From Microbulbifer variabilis (GTDB lineage: Bacteria > Pseudomonadota > Gammaproteobacteria > Pseudomonadales > Cellvibrionaceae): a stretch of 64,000 nt of DNA. The position numbers were made by a program, and so were the translations under genes. Of the stretch, positions 47,274 through 57,400 are shown piece by piece. The stretch covers positions 4,749,001 through 4,813,000 of the forward strand of contig NZ_CP092418.1 of the NCBI RefSeq assembly GCF_023716485.1, read 5' to 3'. A model generated the notes under the pieces. It searched no databases and was not told where the DNA came from. It saw only the letters and a list, made by a program, of their open reading frames with translations. The stretch's first letter is position 1, and each line of letters begins with the position of its first letter.

Positions 47274-48560
47274 TTACCAGCGGCGCTCAAGTTTCTTGCG
47301 CAGCATTACTGCACTGGTATTCATAAGAATCAATACACTCAGCAGCACCATAATGGCTGCAGAGGTACGCTCCACAAAGGCGCGCTCTGGGCTGTCGGCC
47401 CAGAGGAAAATCTGTACCGGCAATACCGTGGCCGGATCGGTAACTCCGCCGGGTACATCCACAATAAAGGCAACCATACCGATCATCAGAAGGGGCGCGG
47501 TCTCACCCAAGGCCTGGGCCATACCAATAATCGCACCGGTGAGCATACCGGGCATGGCCAGCGGCAATACATGGTGGAAAACCACCTGCATACGCGAGGC
47601 ACCCATACCCATCGCCGCTTCGCGAATCGAAGGCGGCACCGCCTTCAACGCCGCACGGCTGGAAATAATAATTGTCGGCAACGTCATCAGGGTAAGTACC
47701 AGACCACCAACCAGAGGCGCAGAGCGCGGCAACTCAAAAAAGTTGATAAAGATCGCCAGCCCCAGCAAGCCGAATACGATGGACGGCACCGCCGCGAGGT
47801 TATTGATATTCACCTCAATCAGATCGGTCCAACGATTCTTCGGCGCGTATTCTTCCAAATAGATAGCGGCAGCCACCCCGATTGGGAAAGACAGCGCCAA
47901 AGTCACCAGCAATGTAAACAGCGAGCCCATCAAAGCGGCGCGGATACCTGCCTGTTCCGGCTCGCGCGAATCGCCGTTGGTAAAGAAGGTGGTGTTAAAA
48001 CGCTTCTTCAGTTCGCCACTTTGTAGCAACTGCTCGATCCAGCCGGCTTTCTGTTCGGATGTGCGGCCGCGGAAGCCCTCTTTGGAATCCTTCAGACTTT
48101 TAACAAAAGTATCCACATCGTCGTCAGCGGCAAACCATACCTTCTCGCTCGTACCGAGTAGCTCTGGGTTTGCAGCCAGGCGATCACGCAGGTTAAAGGG
48201 TGCCCCCGAGGAGACCAGGCTATAGAGCTCACGCTTGTCACTGCGGCCAGTCACCGAGGGAAAACGCTCGCGCAACGCCGCGCGGATCACCCCGGTGAAA
48301 TTGGCCCAGGCAAGGCTCTCGTCATCGACCTTCTCAATACCGAGTACCTGCGCATCGTAGTGCACTTCCAGCTCAATGGCGGTCTGCACAAAGGCGCCGC
48401 TACCCTTGCTGATAATATCGCTGAATAGAATAACAACCGCGAGTATGCCGAAAGCGATACTGGCAATGCCCAGCCCACGAAACAATTTTTCCTTGCGATG
48501 GCGGCTGGCGAGGCGCTTCTCGATGCGCTCACGAACCTGCGTCTGGGTGAGGTTAGTCAT
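47274..48560 (-). CDS. pstA: phosphate ABC transporter permease PstA
   Basis: 428 residues, longer than E. coli PstA (296). A first membrane helix is followed by a large extracytoplasmic insert (about 45-215) and then five helices with the binding-protein-dependent transport motif ([30 protein letters not shown]). Start overlaps the pstC end by 8 nt. This long form is the one found in Pseudomonas. Confidence 0.94.
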   Translation of the reverse strand: MTNLTQTQVRERIEKRLASRHRKEKLFRGLGIASIAFGILAVVILFSDIISKGSGAFVQTAIELEVHYDAQVLGIEKVDDESLAWANFTGVIRAALRERFPSVTGRSDKRELYSLVSSGAPFNLRDRLAANPELLGTSEKVWFAADDDVDTFVKSLKDSKEGFRGRTSEQKAGWIEQLLQSGELKKRFNTTFFTNGDSREPEQAGIRAALMGSLFTLLVTLALSFPIGVAAAIYLEEYAPKNRWTDLIEVNINNLAAVPSIVFGLLGLAIFINFFELPRSAPLVGGLVLTLMTLPTIIISSRAALKAVPPSIREAAMGMGASRMQVVFHHVLPLAMPGMLTGAIIGMAQALGETAPLLMIGMVAFIVDVPGGVTDPATVLPVQIFLWADSPERAFVERTSAAIMVLLSVLILMNTSAVMLRKKLERRW

Positions 48561-49932
48561 ACTGCTCCCGGTATTTTTTCACTACGTGCAAGGCGATAAA
48601 GTTCAGCACCAGAGTGGAGATAAATAGCATCAGGCCAAGCGCAAATGCGGCCAGGGTCTTGGGACTGTCAAACTCCTGGTCGCCGACCAGTAGCGTCACG
48701 ATTTGCACGGTAACAGTGGTGACCGAATCCAGAGGGTTCGCAGTCAGGTTGGCGGCGAGGCCCGCGGCCATCACTACGATCATCGTTTCACCAATTGCGC
48801 GAGATACCGCCAAGAGTACACCGCCGACAATTCCCGGCAAGGCGGCGGGAATCACCACCTTGCGCACGGTTTCCGATTGGGTTGAACCCAACCCCAGAGC
48901 GCCATCGCGCAGGGATTGCGGAACTGCATTAATAACATCGTCAGATAATGAAGAGACAAATGGGATAATCATAATCCCCATTACCAGGCCAGCGGCCAGG
49001 GCGCTCTCACTGGAGGCCTGTAAACCCATTGAGGTGGCCAGGTCGCGAATAAATGGGGCAACAGTCAGTGCCGCAAAAAAGCCGTATACCACGGTGGGTA
49101 CACCGGCGAGAATTTCCAAAATAGGCTTGGCTACGTTGCGCACGCGCTTGCTGGCGTACTCGGCCAGATAAATAGCGGCCATCAGGCCCACAGGCACCGC
49201 CACCAACATGGCGATTGCGGAAACCATCAGGGTGCCGGTAAATAGGGGTACCGCACCAAAGGCTCCGCTGGAACCAACCTGATCGGCGCGCAGGGCCATC
49301 TGCGGGCTCCAGTGCAGGCCGAACAAGAATTCAGTCACTGGCACCGACTGGAAAAAGCGCAGCGACTCAAACAGTACCGAGAACAAAATACCCACAGTGG
49401 TAAAAATCGCGGCGCAGGCACAGGTAATCAGAATAGCCTTCAGGACTTTTTCCACTTTCTCACGGGCACGCAGCTCCGGAGAAAAACGCAACAGTGCAAA
49501 TGCCCCCAGGCCCACCGCCAATACCAGGCTTAAAAAGGCCTGTAGAGTATTGGAATTATTGCGCAACTGACTGAGGTGCTCGGCAGCCGACTGTAACTGT
49601 GGAGATGACTCTCCCACCAAATGGCCAGCGGCAAGGTTTTGAATTTGTGCATAGAGCAGGTTCTGCCCGGCAATGGTATCGGGCTTATCGGCGATGCTGT
49701 GCATCACCATAGAGCGAATAATGGCATCGTCAAAAATCAGCCAGGCACCCAGTAGTAAAAGTGCCGGTAAACCACACCAAAGCGCGGTAAATAATCCGTG
49801 ATAGCTGGGCAGTGAGGCCAGATTACGCAGGCCTCCTCGGCTGCGCGCTGCACTCAGTGCACGACTAAAGCCGGTACCGTAGGCCACTAAAATCAACAGC
49901 AGCAAAAGGGCGAACAGTGTGGGGGTTTGCAT
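48553..49932 (-). CDS. pstC: phosphate ABC transporter permease PstC
   Basis: 459 residues with an N-terminal extension (two helices and a periplasmic insert around residues 60-150) before the permease core; the EAA loop reads DGALGLGSTQSETVRKVVIPAALPGIVGG. ASKRVRNVAKPILEILAGVPTVVYGFFA is the conserved TM start. Partner of PstA. Confidence 0.94.
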   Translation of the reverse strand: MQTPTLFALLLLLILVAYGTGFSRALSAARSRGGLRNLASLPSYHGLFTALWCGLPALLLLGAWLIFDDAIIRSMVMHSIADKPDTIAGQNLLYAQIQNLAAGHLVGESSPQLQSAAEHLSQLRNNSNTLQAFLSLVLAVGLGAFALLRFSPELRAREKVEKVLKAILITCACAAIFTTVGILFSVLFESLRFFQSVPVTEFLFGLHWSPQMALRADQVGSSGAFGAVPLFTGTLMVSAIAMLVAVPVGLMAAIYLAEYASKRVRNVAKPILEILAGVPTVVYGFFAALTVAPFIRDLATSMGLQASSESALAAGLVMGIMIIPFVSSLSDDVINAVPQSLRDGALGLGSTQSETVRKVVIPAALPGIVGGVLLAVSRAIGETMIVVMAAGLAANLTANPLDSVTTVTVQIVTLLVGDQEFDSPKTLAAFALGLMLFISTLVLNFIALHVVKKYREQYD

Positions 49933-50004
49933 TGAATTACCGTGCTAAAAATGTCGATGTCGGCATTATCCCGACTTTTCCCTGTGTTTCCACTTGGCTT
50001 TCAT

Positions 50005-50036
50005 AAAAACGGCCAAGCCCTCTCGAGCTTGGCCGT
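50005..50036 (-). terminator. terminator/attenuator between pstS and pstC
   Basis: On the minus strand ACGGCCAAGC, 8-nt loop, GCTTGGCCGT followed by TTTTTA. It lies 35-66 nt after the pstS stop, before pstC. Likely lets only part of the transcripts run into pstCAB-phoU. Confidence 0.85.
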
Positions 50037-50070
50037 CAATTCCCTTTGACTGTACTACTCCAAGATAAAT

Positions 50071-51123
50071 TTACTTCGCAGCAAGATTGCTCAGGGCATT
50101 CAGCTTGCGAACGTCAGTAGCAATTTTCTGGCGTTTCTCTTGGGGCAACGGGATCATACCTTTGTCAGTCAGGTAACCTTCATCACCCCAAGCGCGCTCA
50201 TTGGTGAACTCCGCCAGGAACTGCTTGATACCTGGCACTACGTCGGCATGTGCCTTCTTCACGTAAATAAACAGCGGGCGGGAAACTGGATATCTCTGAT
50301 CGGCGATAGAATCGAAAGTCGGAGCCTGTCCTTCGATCAAAGAGCCTTGTACTTTATCGGCATTCTGGTCGAGGAAGCTGAAACCAAAGATGCCTAGGGC
50401 ATTTGGATTGGCAACCAACTTGTTGACGATCAGGTTATCGTTCTCACCGGCTTCAACATAAGCGCCGTCTTCGCGTACGTTGTGACAGATCGCCTTATAA
50501 GCGCTCTTGTCTTTTTTCTTCATGGCCTTGATCCAGCCAAATTTCTTACAACCACCTTCCATTGCCAGCTCCGCGAAGGCATCGCGGGTACCGGAAGTGG
50601 GGGGCGGCCCCAAAACTTCAATTTTGGTATTGGGCAGCGCAGGATTTACGTCTTTCCAGGTCTTGTAAGGGTTAGCTACCAGCGTTTCGGAACCGTCCGG
50701 GTTCGGTACTTCTTTTGCCAGGGCCAAGAAAATATCTTTGCGGGAAAGCTTGAAAGGAGTTGCTTTCTTAGCATTGGCCAGCACGATACCGTCGTAGCCA
50801 ATCTGTACTTCCACAACATCAACGCCGTTGCCGTTACACATTTCCAGCTCGGACTGCTTAATGCGGCGGGAAGCACCAGTGATGTCTGCAGTGCTTTCAC
50901 CAACGCCCTGACAGAACAGCTTCATGCCGCCGCCAGTACCTGTGGATTCAACTACCGGAGTCTTGAACTGGGTAGCACGGCTGAAACGCTCCGCCACAGT
51001 GGTGGTAAAAGGGTAAACAGTGGAAGAACCCACAACACTGATGTAGTCGCGAGCCGCCAGGGCTACCTGAGAGGTGGCAAGGGTCAATGCCGCCAGGGAA
51101 GTAGCCAAAATTTGCTTGTTCAT
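50071..51123 (-). CDS. pstS: phosphate-binding protein PstS
   Basis: 350 residues, periplasmic. Signal peptide ending near VALAA; VVGSSTVYPFTTTVAE and STGTGGGMKLFCQGVGESTADITGASR-like segments carry the phosphate ligands (Ser, Thr, Arg, Asp). First gene of the pst operon, with a Pho box upstream. Long PstS type of Pseudomonas. Confidence 0.96.
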   Translation of the reverse strand: MNKQILATSLAALTLATSQVALAARDYISVVGSSTVYPFTTTVAERFSRATQFKTPVVESTGTGGGMKLFCQGVGESTADITGASRRIKQSELEMCNGNGVDVVEVQIGYDGIVLANAKKATPFKLSRKDIFLALAKEVPNPDGSETLVANPYKTWKDVNPALPNTKIEVLGPPPTSGTRDAFAELAMEGGCKKFGWIKAMKKKDKSAYKAICHNVREDGAYVEAGENDNLIVNKLVANPNALGIFGFSFLDQNADKVQGSLIEGQAPTFDSIADQRYPVSRPLFIYVKKAHADVVPGIKQFLAEFTNERAWGDEGYLTDKGMIPLPQEKRQKIATDVRKLNALSNLAAK

Positions 51124-51182
51124 GTGTAACTCCGATGAGTGTTTTTTATTTCACGCGGCGATGCTAGGAACAACGGATGACG

Positions 51183-51216
51183 ATTCTATGAATAAAACAT
51201 GACAAAAAAGTTACAG
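51183..51216 (-). promoter_or_regulatory. Pho box and -10 of pstS
   Basis: On the minus strand CTGTAAC-TTTT-TTGTCAT (51216-51199) is a 7-4-7 PhoB site, and TAGAAT (51188-51183) follows after exactly 10 nt. Same geometry as at phoB. It lies in the region shared with the divergent TRAP gene dctQ. Confidence 0.78.
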
Positions 51217-51306
51217 CCGGAAATTTACCCCGCTGGTGCCCGGGCAAGCAAAGCGGTAACCTGCATACAAACGAGATAACAATAAGATGTAAAGAGAGAA
51301 GCCCCC

Positions 51307-51879
51307 ATGCTATTTCTGATGCGTGGAGCGCGTGCACTGGAGAGTCTATCCAGTCGCACCGGCCACCTGCTCGCCTGGTTTACCTGGGCCATGGTCTTAA
51401 TACAGTCCTGCGTTGTGGCTCTGCGCCACCTGTTCGACAGTGGCTCCATAGCGCTACAGGAGTCCGTAATCTATCTGCACGGTGCCGCCTTTATGTTGGG
51501 CCTGGCCTATGCGCTGCAAACCGACGCCCACGTGCGTGTCGATGTCTTCTATCGGCGAATGGGTCCCAGGGGTAAGGCTTGGGTTAATGCTCTGGGTTTT
51601 CTGCTATTTCTTTTGCCAGTCTGCACTTTTATGTTGCTGAGCAGCTGGCAGTTTGCTCTGAATAGTTGGTCAGTGCTTGAGGAGAGCGCCAATGCCGGCG
51701 GCCTTCCCGGTGTTTTCCTGCTGAAAAGTCTGATTCCCCTCGCGGCAGTAACCCTCGGTCTCGCCGGCACCGCCCAGTTTATTCGTGCTCTGCTACAGCT
51801 TATGGAGGTTTCAAGCCCGGTAAGCGAATCTGTAGCGAAACCACGATTGCTCAAGCAGGTGGAGGAGGCAGAGGCATGA
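51307..51879 (+). CDS. dctQ: TRAP transporter small permease DctQ
   Basis: 190 residues with four membrane helices; SCVVALRHLFDSGSIALQESVIYLHGAAFMLG and DAHVRVDVFYRRMGPRGKAWV match DctQ. Part of a secondary transporter using an ion gradient and a periplasmic binding protein. Overlaps dctM by 4 nt (ATGA). ATG at 51319 is an alternative start. Confidence 0.92.
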   Translation: MLFLMRGARALESLSSRTGHLLAWFTWAMVLIQSCVVALRHLFDSGSIALQESVIYLHGAAFMLGLAYALQTDAHVRVDVFYRRMGPRGKAWVNALGFLLFLLPVCTFMLLSSWQFALNSWSVLEESANAGGLPGVFLLKSLIPLAAVTLGLAGTAQFIRALLQLMEVSSPVSESVAKPRLLKQVEEAEA

Positions 51880-53240
51880 TCGAGCTGATACCTCTATTGA
51901 TGTTTGCCGCCGTTTGCGGGCTACTGATGTTCGGTTACCCGGTAGCTTTCACGCTCGCCGGTACGGCCCTAATCACCGCCGGGTTGGGTATCGTGTATGG
52001 CGCTTTCGATGCCGAGCTACTGCGTGCCTTCCCCGACCGCCTCTACGGCATTATGCAAAACGGCACCCTGGTTGCCGTGCCGCTCTTTGTCTTAATGGGA
52101 GTCATTCTCGAGAGAGCAAAAATCGCTGAAGACTTATTGGTCAATCTGACCAAAGTATTTATGGGTGCGCCGGCGGGTATGGCCATTTCTGTAGTAGTTG
52201 TCGGTGCACTTCTGGCCGCTAGTACCGGTATTGTGGGCGCCACCGTAGTGACTATGGGTTTAATGTCCCTGCCCTCCATGTTGAAACAGGGCTACTCCCC
52301 AAAGCTAGCCACTGGCACCATCTGCGCCACCGGCACCCTCGGACAAATTATTCCCCCCTCTATTGCTCTGGTGCTTCTTGGGGATACTCTCTCCAACGCC
52401 TATCAGCAGGCACAACTATCTGCAGGTATTTTTAATCCCAAGCCGGTCAGCGTTGGCGACCTTTTTATCGGTGCCATTATTCCCGGCCTATTGCTGGTAG
52501 CAGCCTACATTGTTTATCTATTGTTCGTGGCGCGCCGTTCTCCGGGTAAGGCCAAGACCGCGCAGCAGCAACCTCTGGAAGTTTGGCCGCTACTGAGTAG
52601 CCTTTTTCCTCCTATCGCTTTGATGCTATTAGTGCTGGGTTCAATTATTACCGGTGCCGCAACGCCTACAGAAGCCGCCGCCGTAGGTGCTCTGGGGGCG
52701 GGATTACTGGCTTACAGTCGCGGTGCTCTGCATTGGGCGCAAGCGGGGGAGGTGGGTCGCAGCACTCTACAGGTAAGCGCGATGGTGTTTGCCATTCTTA
52801 TTGGTGCTTCATTGTTCTCACTGGTCTTCCGTGGATATGGCGGTGAAGAACTTGTCACCAGTATTTTCCACAGTCTGCCTGGGGGTGTTATTGGTGCGAC
52901 CTTGCTGGTCATGCTGGTGATCTTCTTGCTCGGTTTCATTCTCGACTTTATTGAGATCACCTTTGTGGTGGTGCCCATTGTTGGGCCGGTGTTGTTGGCG
53001 ATGGGTGTGGACCCGATTTGGCTGGGCATCATGATTGCAATCAACTTGCAGACTTCCTTCCTTACTCCACCCTTTGGATTTGCATTGTTTTATCTTCGCG
53101 GCGTTGCGCCAAGTTCAGTGGCCACTTCCGCTATCTATCGCGGCGTTATGCCATTTATCGCTATTCAGCTGTTGATTTTGTGCCTCCTAGCACTCTGGCC
53201 TGCTCTGGTGACTTGGTTGCCGGGGGTGGTTCAGAATTAA
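51876..53240 (+). CDS. dctM: TRAP transporter large permease DctM
   Basis: 454 residues with about 12 helices. VPLFVLMGVILERAKIAEDLL, ASTGIVGATVVTMGLMSLPSML, GTLGQIIPPSIALVLLGD and NLQTSFLTPPFGFALFYLRG are DctM family motifs for the transmembrane ion and substrate path. The binding protein gene is not adjacent; a matching DctP is at 58678-59826. Confidence 0.95.
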   Translation: MIELIPLLMFAAVCGLLMFGYPVAFTLAGTALITAGLGIVYGAFDAELLRAFPDRLYGIMQNGTLVAVPLFVLMGVILERAKIAEDLLVNLTKVFMGAPAGMAISVVVVGALLAASTGIVGATVVTMGLMSLPSMLKQGYSPKLATGTICATGTLGQIIPPSIALVLLGDTLSNAYQQAQLSAGIFNPKPVSVGDLFIGAIIPGLLLVAAYIVYLLFVARRSPGKAKTAQQQPLEVWPLLSSLFPPIALMLLVLGSIITGAATPTEAAAVGALGAGLLAYSRGALHWAQAGEVGRSTLQVSAMVFAILIGASLFSLVFRGYGGEELVTSIFHSLPGGVIGATLLVMLVIFLLGFILDFIEITFVVVPIVGPVLLAMGVDPIWLGIMIAINLQTSFLTPPFGFALFYLRGVAPSSVATSAIYRGVMPFIAIQLLILCLLALWPALVTWLPGVVQN

Positions 53241-53543
53241 CCCAAAAGACAACGATCGGTAGTGATAAGACCTTGTATCGCTACCGATTGGATCCAGCCC
53301 AAAACGATCGTACTAACATTGAAACTTAATAAACCCTTCGCCCCTTAAATTCATCGGCACATCTTGATTCCCTACGGCAAGTCACCAGCACCTGCTAAAT
53401 TGGCATTCAATTTTTAATTTGCTCGCCAGACCATCAATAAACCTCTGCGGATATCTTTCCTTAAAAAAATAGACCCATCAAAAGGAATTAAATACTGCTA
53501 TCGATATCCAAGCACGAATAAAAAATTAAAAAGGATTTAAAAA
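53241..53543. other. 303-nt intergenic region before the ABC-M1 operon
   Basis: Inverted repeat ATCGGTAG (53255-53262)/CTACCGAT (53281-53288) just after dctM, without U-tract. The rest is AT-rich with runs of A before the ATPase start; a possible AAGGA ribosome-binding site precedes ATG 53544. No clear promoter hexamers. Confidence 0.4.
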
Positions 53544-54437
53544 ATGCTAAATATAACTAGTCTTTCCAAGACCTACGATAACGGCGTGCATGCGCTTAAA
53601 AACGTCAACTTGGATATCCCCAAAGGAATGTTCGGGTTACTCGGCCCCAATGGCGCCGGAAAATCTTCATTAATGCGTACTATCGCCACGCTGCAATTTG
53701 CAGACAGCGGCTCCATCACTTTTGATGGTATCGATGTGGCCAGTAACCCTCAGAAAATTCGCAGCACCTTGGGTTATCTACCACAGGATTTCGGGGTTTA
53801 TCCGAGAATCAGTGCCGAAGATATGCTCGATCATATGGCAGTTCTAAAAGGTATTAGTAATCGCAAAGAACGTCGCGAAATGGTGGCTGAATTACTGCAC
53901 CAGACCAATTTATTTAAGGATCGCAAAAAAAACCTAAGCGGTTACTCTGGAGGTATGCGCCAGCGCTTTGGTATTGCCCAAGCCCTGATCGGCGACCCAC
54001 GCCTGATTATTGTCGACGAGCCTACCGCTGGTCTCGACCCTCAGGAGCGCAATCGCTTTCACAACCTGCTTAGCGAAATTGGCGAGAACGTAGTGGTAAT
54101 TCTTTCCACCCATATTGTCGAAGATGTTGCCGATCTGTGCCCCAATATGGCGATCCTGGCCGCAGGTCAAATTGTGGCCCAAGGTAAACCCGAAGAACTT
54201 ATCTCTAAATTGCAAGGACGTGTATGGCGGCGCACCGTCGATAAATCTGAGCTGGAAGAATGCCACAATAATTTTGATGTGATTTCCACTCGTTTATTAG
54301 CCGGGCGCCATGTTGTGCATGCGCTGGCAGATACCCAACCGGCAGTAGGCTTTGAGCAGCTGCAACCGGACCTTGAAGATGTCTACTTCTCTACCCTGTT
54401 TAGCAATAAAAAAGCTCAAGTGGCTAGCGCCGCTTGA
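53544..54437 (+). CDS. ABC transporter ATP-binding protein
   Basis: 297 residues. Walker A GPNGAGKSS, signature LSGYSGGMRQR, Walker B RLIIVDEPTAGLDP, H-loop STHIVEDV. The long C-terminal tail is typical of exporters. It is 19 nt upstream of the permease-peptidase fusion and should drive it. Partner of the 1193-residue protein; substrate unknown. Confidence 0.93.
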   Translation: MLNITSLSKTYDNGVHALKNVNLDIPKGMFGLLGPNGAGKSSLMRTIATLQFADSGSITFDGIDVASNPQKIRSTLGYLPQDFGVYPRISAEDMLDHMAVLKGISNRKERREMVAELLHQTNLFKDRKKNLSGYSGGMRQRFGIAQALIGDPRLIIVDEPTAGLDPQERNRFHNLLSEIGENVVVILSTHIVEDVADLCPNMAILAAGQIVAQGKPEELISKLQGRVWRRTVDKSELEECHNNFDVISTRLLAGRHVVHALADTQPAVGFEQLQPDLEDVYFSTLFSNKKAQVASAA

Positions 54438-54456
54438 GGTGGGGGAGGATTTCTAA

Positions 54457-57400
54457 ATGTTTTTATCGGTTGCTAAGTTTGAATTTCACTACCAGTTGCG
54501 CCAGCCACTGTTTTATGTGACCAGCCTGGTATTTTTTCTACTGACTTTTGGTGCTATGACCGTCGACAATATACAGATCGGCGGCGGTGGAGGTAGCACC
54601 CTGATCAACTCTCCCTACGCGATTATGCTAACCCTGTTAGTAATGTGCGTTTTCAGTATTTTTATCACTGCCGCCTTCGCAGCCAATCCGGTGCTGCGTG
54701 ATCGCGATATGAAAATGGAAGGTATTGTCTTCAGTACCCCTATTAATAAGCGTGATTATTTATTGGGGCGCTTCACAGGATCATTCGCCGTGGCCTTTCT
54801 GGCTTTCTCATCTACGGCGCTGGGTATGCTGTTTGGTTCATGGATGCCTTGGCTAGACCCAGAGCGCTTGGGCCCCACTCAAATATCCCACTACCTGCAA
54901 ACCTTATTCATACTTATCTTTCCCACCATGCTGTTTTGCAGCGCCATGTTTTTTAGCCTGGCAGCCATAACTCGCAGCATGATGGCCACTTACCTGGGGT
55001 TGATCGCCTTCCTGATACTCTATTTCACCAGCCAGGGAATCATGGATGAACCCGCCTATCGAAGTGCTGCCGCACTGGCTGACCCCTTTGGTATCGCCGC
55101 CTTCCAGGAGACAACTCGCTACTGGACCGCTTTCGATCGCAATACCTCTATGATCGCACTAGAGGGAAACTTTCTAATCAACCGCTTACTATGGCTGGGC
55201 GTCAGCTTATTATTTATCGGCTTAGGCTATAAATGCTTTTCATTTGCCGAACGTAAATCTCTCTGGTCGCGCCGCCGCACCACAGAAGCCGCAGATAGTG
55301 AGATACCTAGGTACATCAAGCCCCTACCGCGAATTACTCCAAACTTTGGGGCAGCCACGGTTTGGCAACAATTCCGTATACGCTGCGGTTTTGAAGTAAA
55401 AGCAGTAGTAAAAAGCCTAGCTTTTTGGGTAATCCTGGCACTGGGTGTTCTGAATGTCTTGGGCGCATCCCTGAGCCTGGAGGCAGTATTTGGCACCTCG
55501 GTATACCCGGTGACTCGTTCTATGGTCAGTCTGATAGAAGGTGCTTTTAGCCTCATCATGTTGATTATTCTGATCTACTATGGGGCTGAATTGGTGTGGC
55601 GAGAACGCCAGGCCGGTTGCCATGAAATTATGGATGCCGTGCCCACACCCAGCTGGATTTTCGTAGCGAGCAAGTTTATTGCAATGCTGGTGGTTCTGGC
55701 CGGTATCCTGATAGCCTGCATGCTTACCACTGTGGCTGTACAGCTGGGCAAGGGATATACAACGCTTGAGCCTGGACTGTATTTTTACGGACTCTGGTAT
55801 CAGTTTGCGCTGCCGTTTTACTTGATGGCAGTCCTATCTATCTTTGCCCAGGTGATAACCCGCAATAAATTCCTCGGCATGCTACTGATGGTGGGCTACT
55901 TAATTAGCTCCAGTGTCCTTGATGGCCTTGGGTTCGAACACAACCTCTATCAATTTGCAGACTGGAACGCCGCACCTTACTCGGACATGAATGGTTATGG
56001 TCACTTTGATCAGGGTCGGGCTTGGTTTGCGTTATATTGGATCAGCTTCAGCCTGATACTGGCCATCTTGAGTTACGGGCTCTGGCAGCGCGGAACCCTG
56101 GCTCCTCTAACTAGCCGGGTCAAAGCCCTGCGCTTCCAATTGGGGCTTTCCAGTCGATTAACTGCCTCCACAACCCTGCTACTGTTTATCGGCACTGGCG
56201 CCTTTATTTACTACAACACCAATATTCTCAATCACTACGAAACCAGCAAGGATCGTGAACGACTAGCTGCAGACTATGAGAAGAAATACAAGGCCCTAGA
56301 GGATAAACTCGCACCACATATCACCGATGTCAAAGTGGATGTGGATATCTTCCCCAATGAACGCCGCTATGAAGTGCGCGGCCGCTATTTCCTGGTTAAC
56401 AAGCGTGAGGAGTCGATTGATGAGGTAGTTATAGGGCTGGATCGCGGCCTTACAGTTAACCAGTTATCCCTAAATCAGGCCAAGTTACGCGAAAAGGACG
56501 AGCAGTTCGGACACTATTTCTTCGAGCTGGATCGCCCACTTGAACCCGGCCAGTCCCTCACGCTGGAGTTTGATCTGAGCAGGATCAATCGCGGCTTTAT
56601 GAACTCCGGCTCCTCCACCACCTTGGTGCAGAACGGTACCTTCTTTAATAACTACGAAGCGCTGCCCTTTATCGGTTACAACAGCAATTTTGAGTTGACT
56701 GATCGTCACCTGCGTAAAAAGCACGATCTACCGCCGCCGCAGCGTATGCCCAAACTGGAGGACAAAGAGCACTACCGAAAATCCTATCTTCGCAGCGACT
56801 CTGACTGGATCAACTTTGAAACCACCGTCAGTACTTCCTTGGGACAGATAGCACTGGCCCCCGGCTACCTACAAAAAGACTGGCAGGAGGGAGAGCGCCA
56901 TTACTTTCATTACAAGATGGACGCGCCCATTCACAACTTTTTTTCCTACCTTTCAGCGGACTACACAGTGGTCAAAGATAAATGGCAGGACGTTGCCATT
57001 GAGGTCTACCACCACAAGCCCCACGACTACAACATAGATCGTATGGTTGAGGGGGTGAAAAAGTCCCTGGAGTATTTCAGTGAGGCATTCAGCCCTTATC
57101 AATATCGCCAACTGCGTATCGTCGAGTTCCCAGGCTATGAATCCTTTGCCCAGGCATTCCCCAACACCGTACCTTTCTCTGAATCTATCGGTTTTGTCGC
57201 CGATCTGCGGGACCCGGATGAGATTGATTACGTCTTCTATGTAACCGCCCACGAGGTGGCGCACCAGTGGTGGGCGCATCAATTGATTGGCGCCAATGTA
57301 CAGGGAGCGACTCTACTGTCTGAAACCCTGGCGCAGTACTCAGCACTAATGGTGATGGAGCGGGAATACGGCCCTGAAAAAATGCGTCGTTTCCTCAAAT

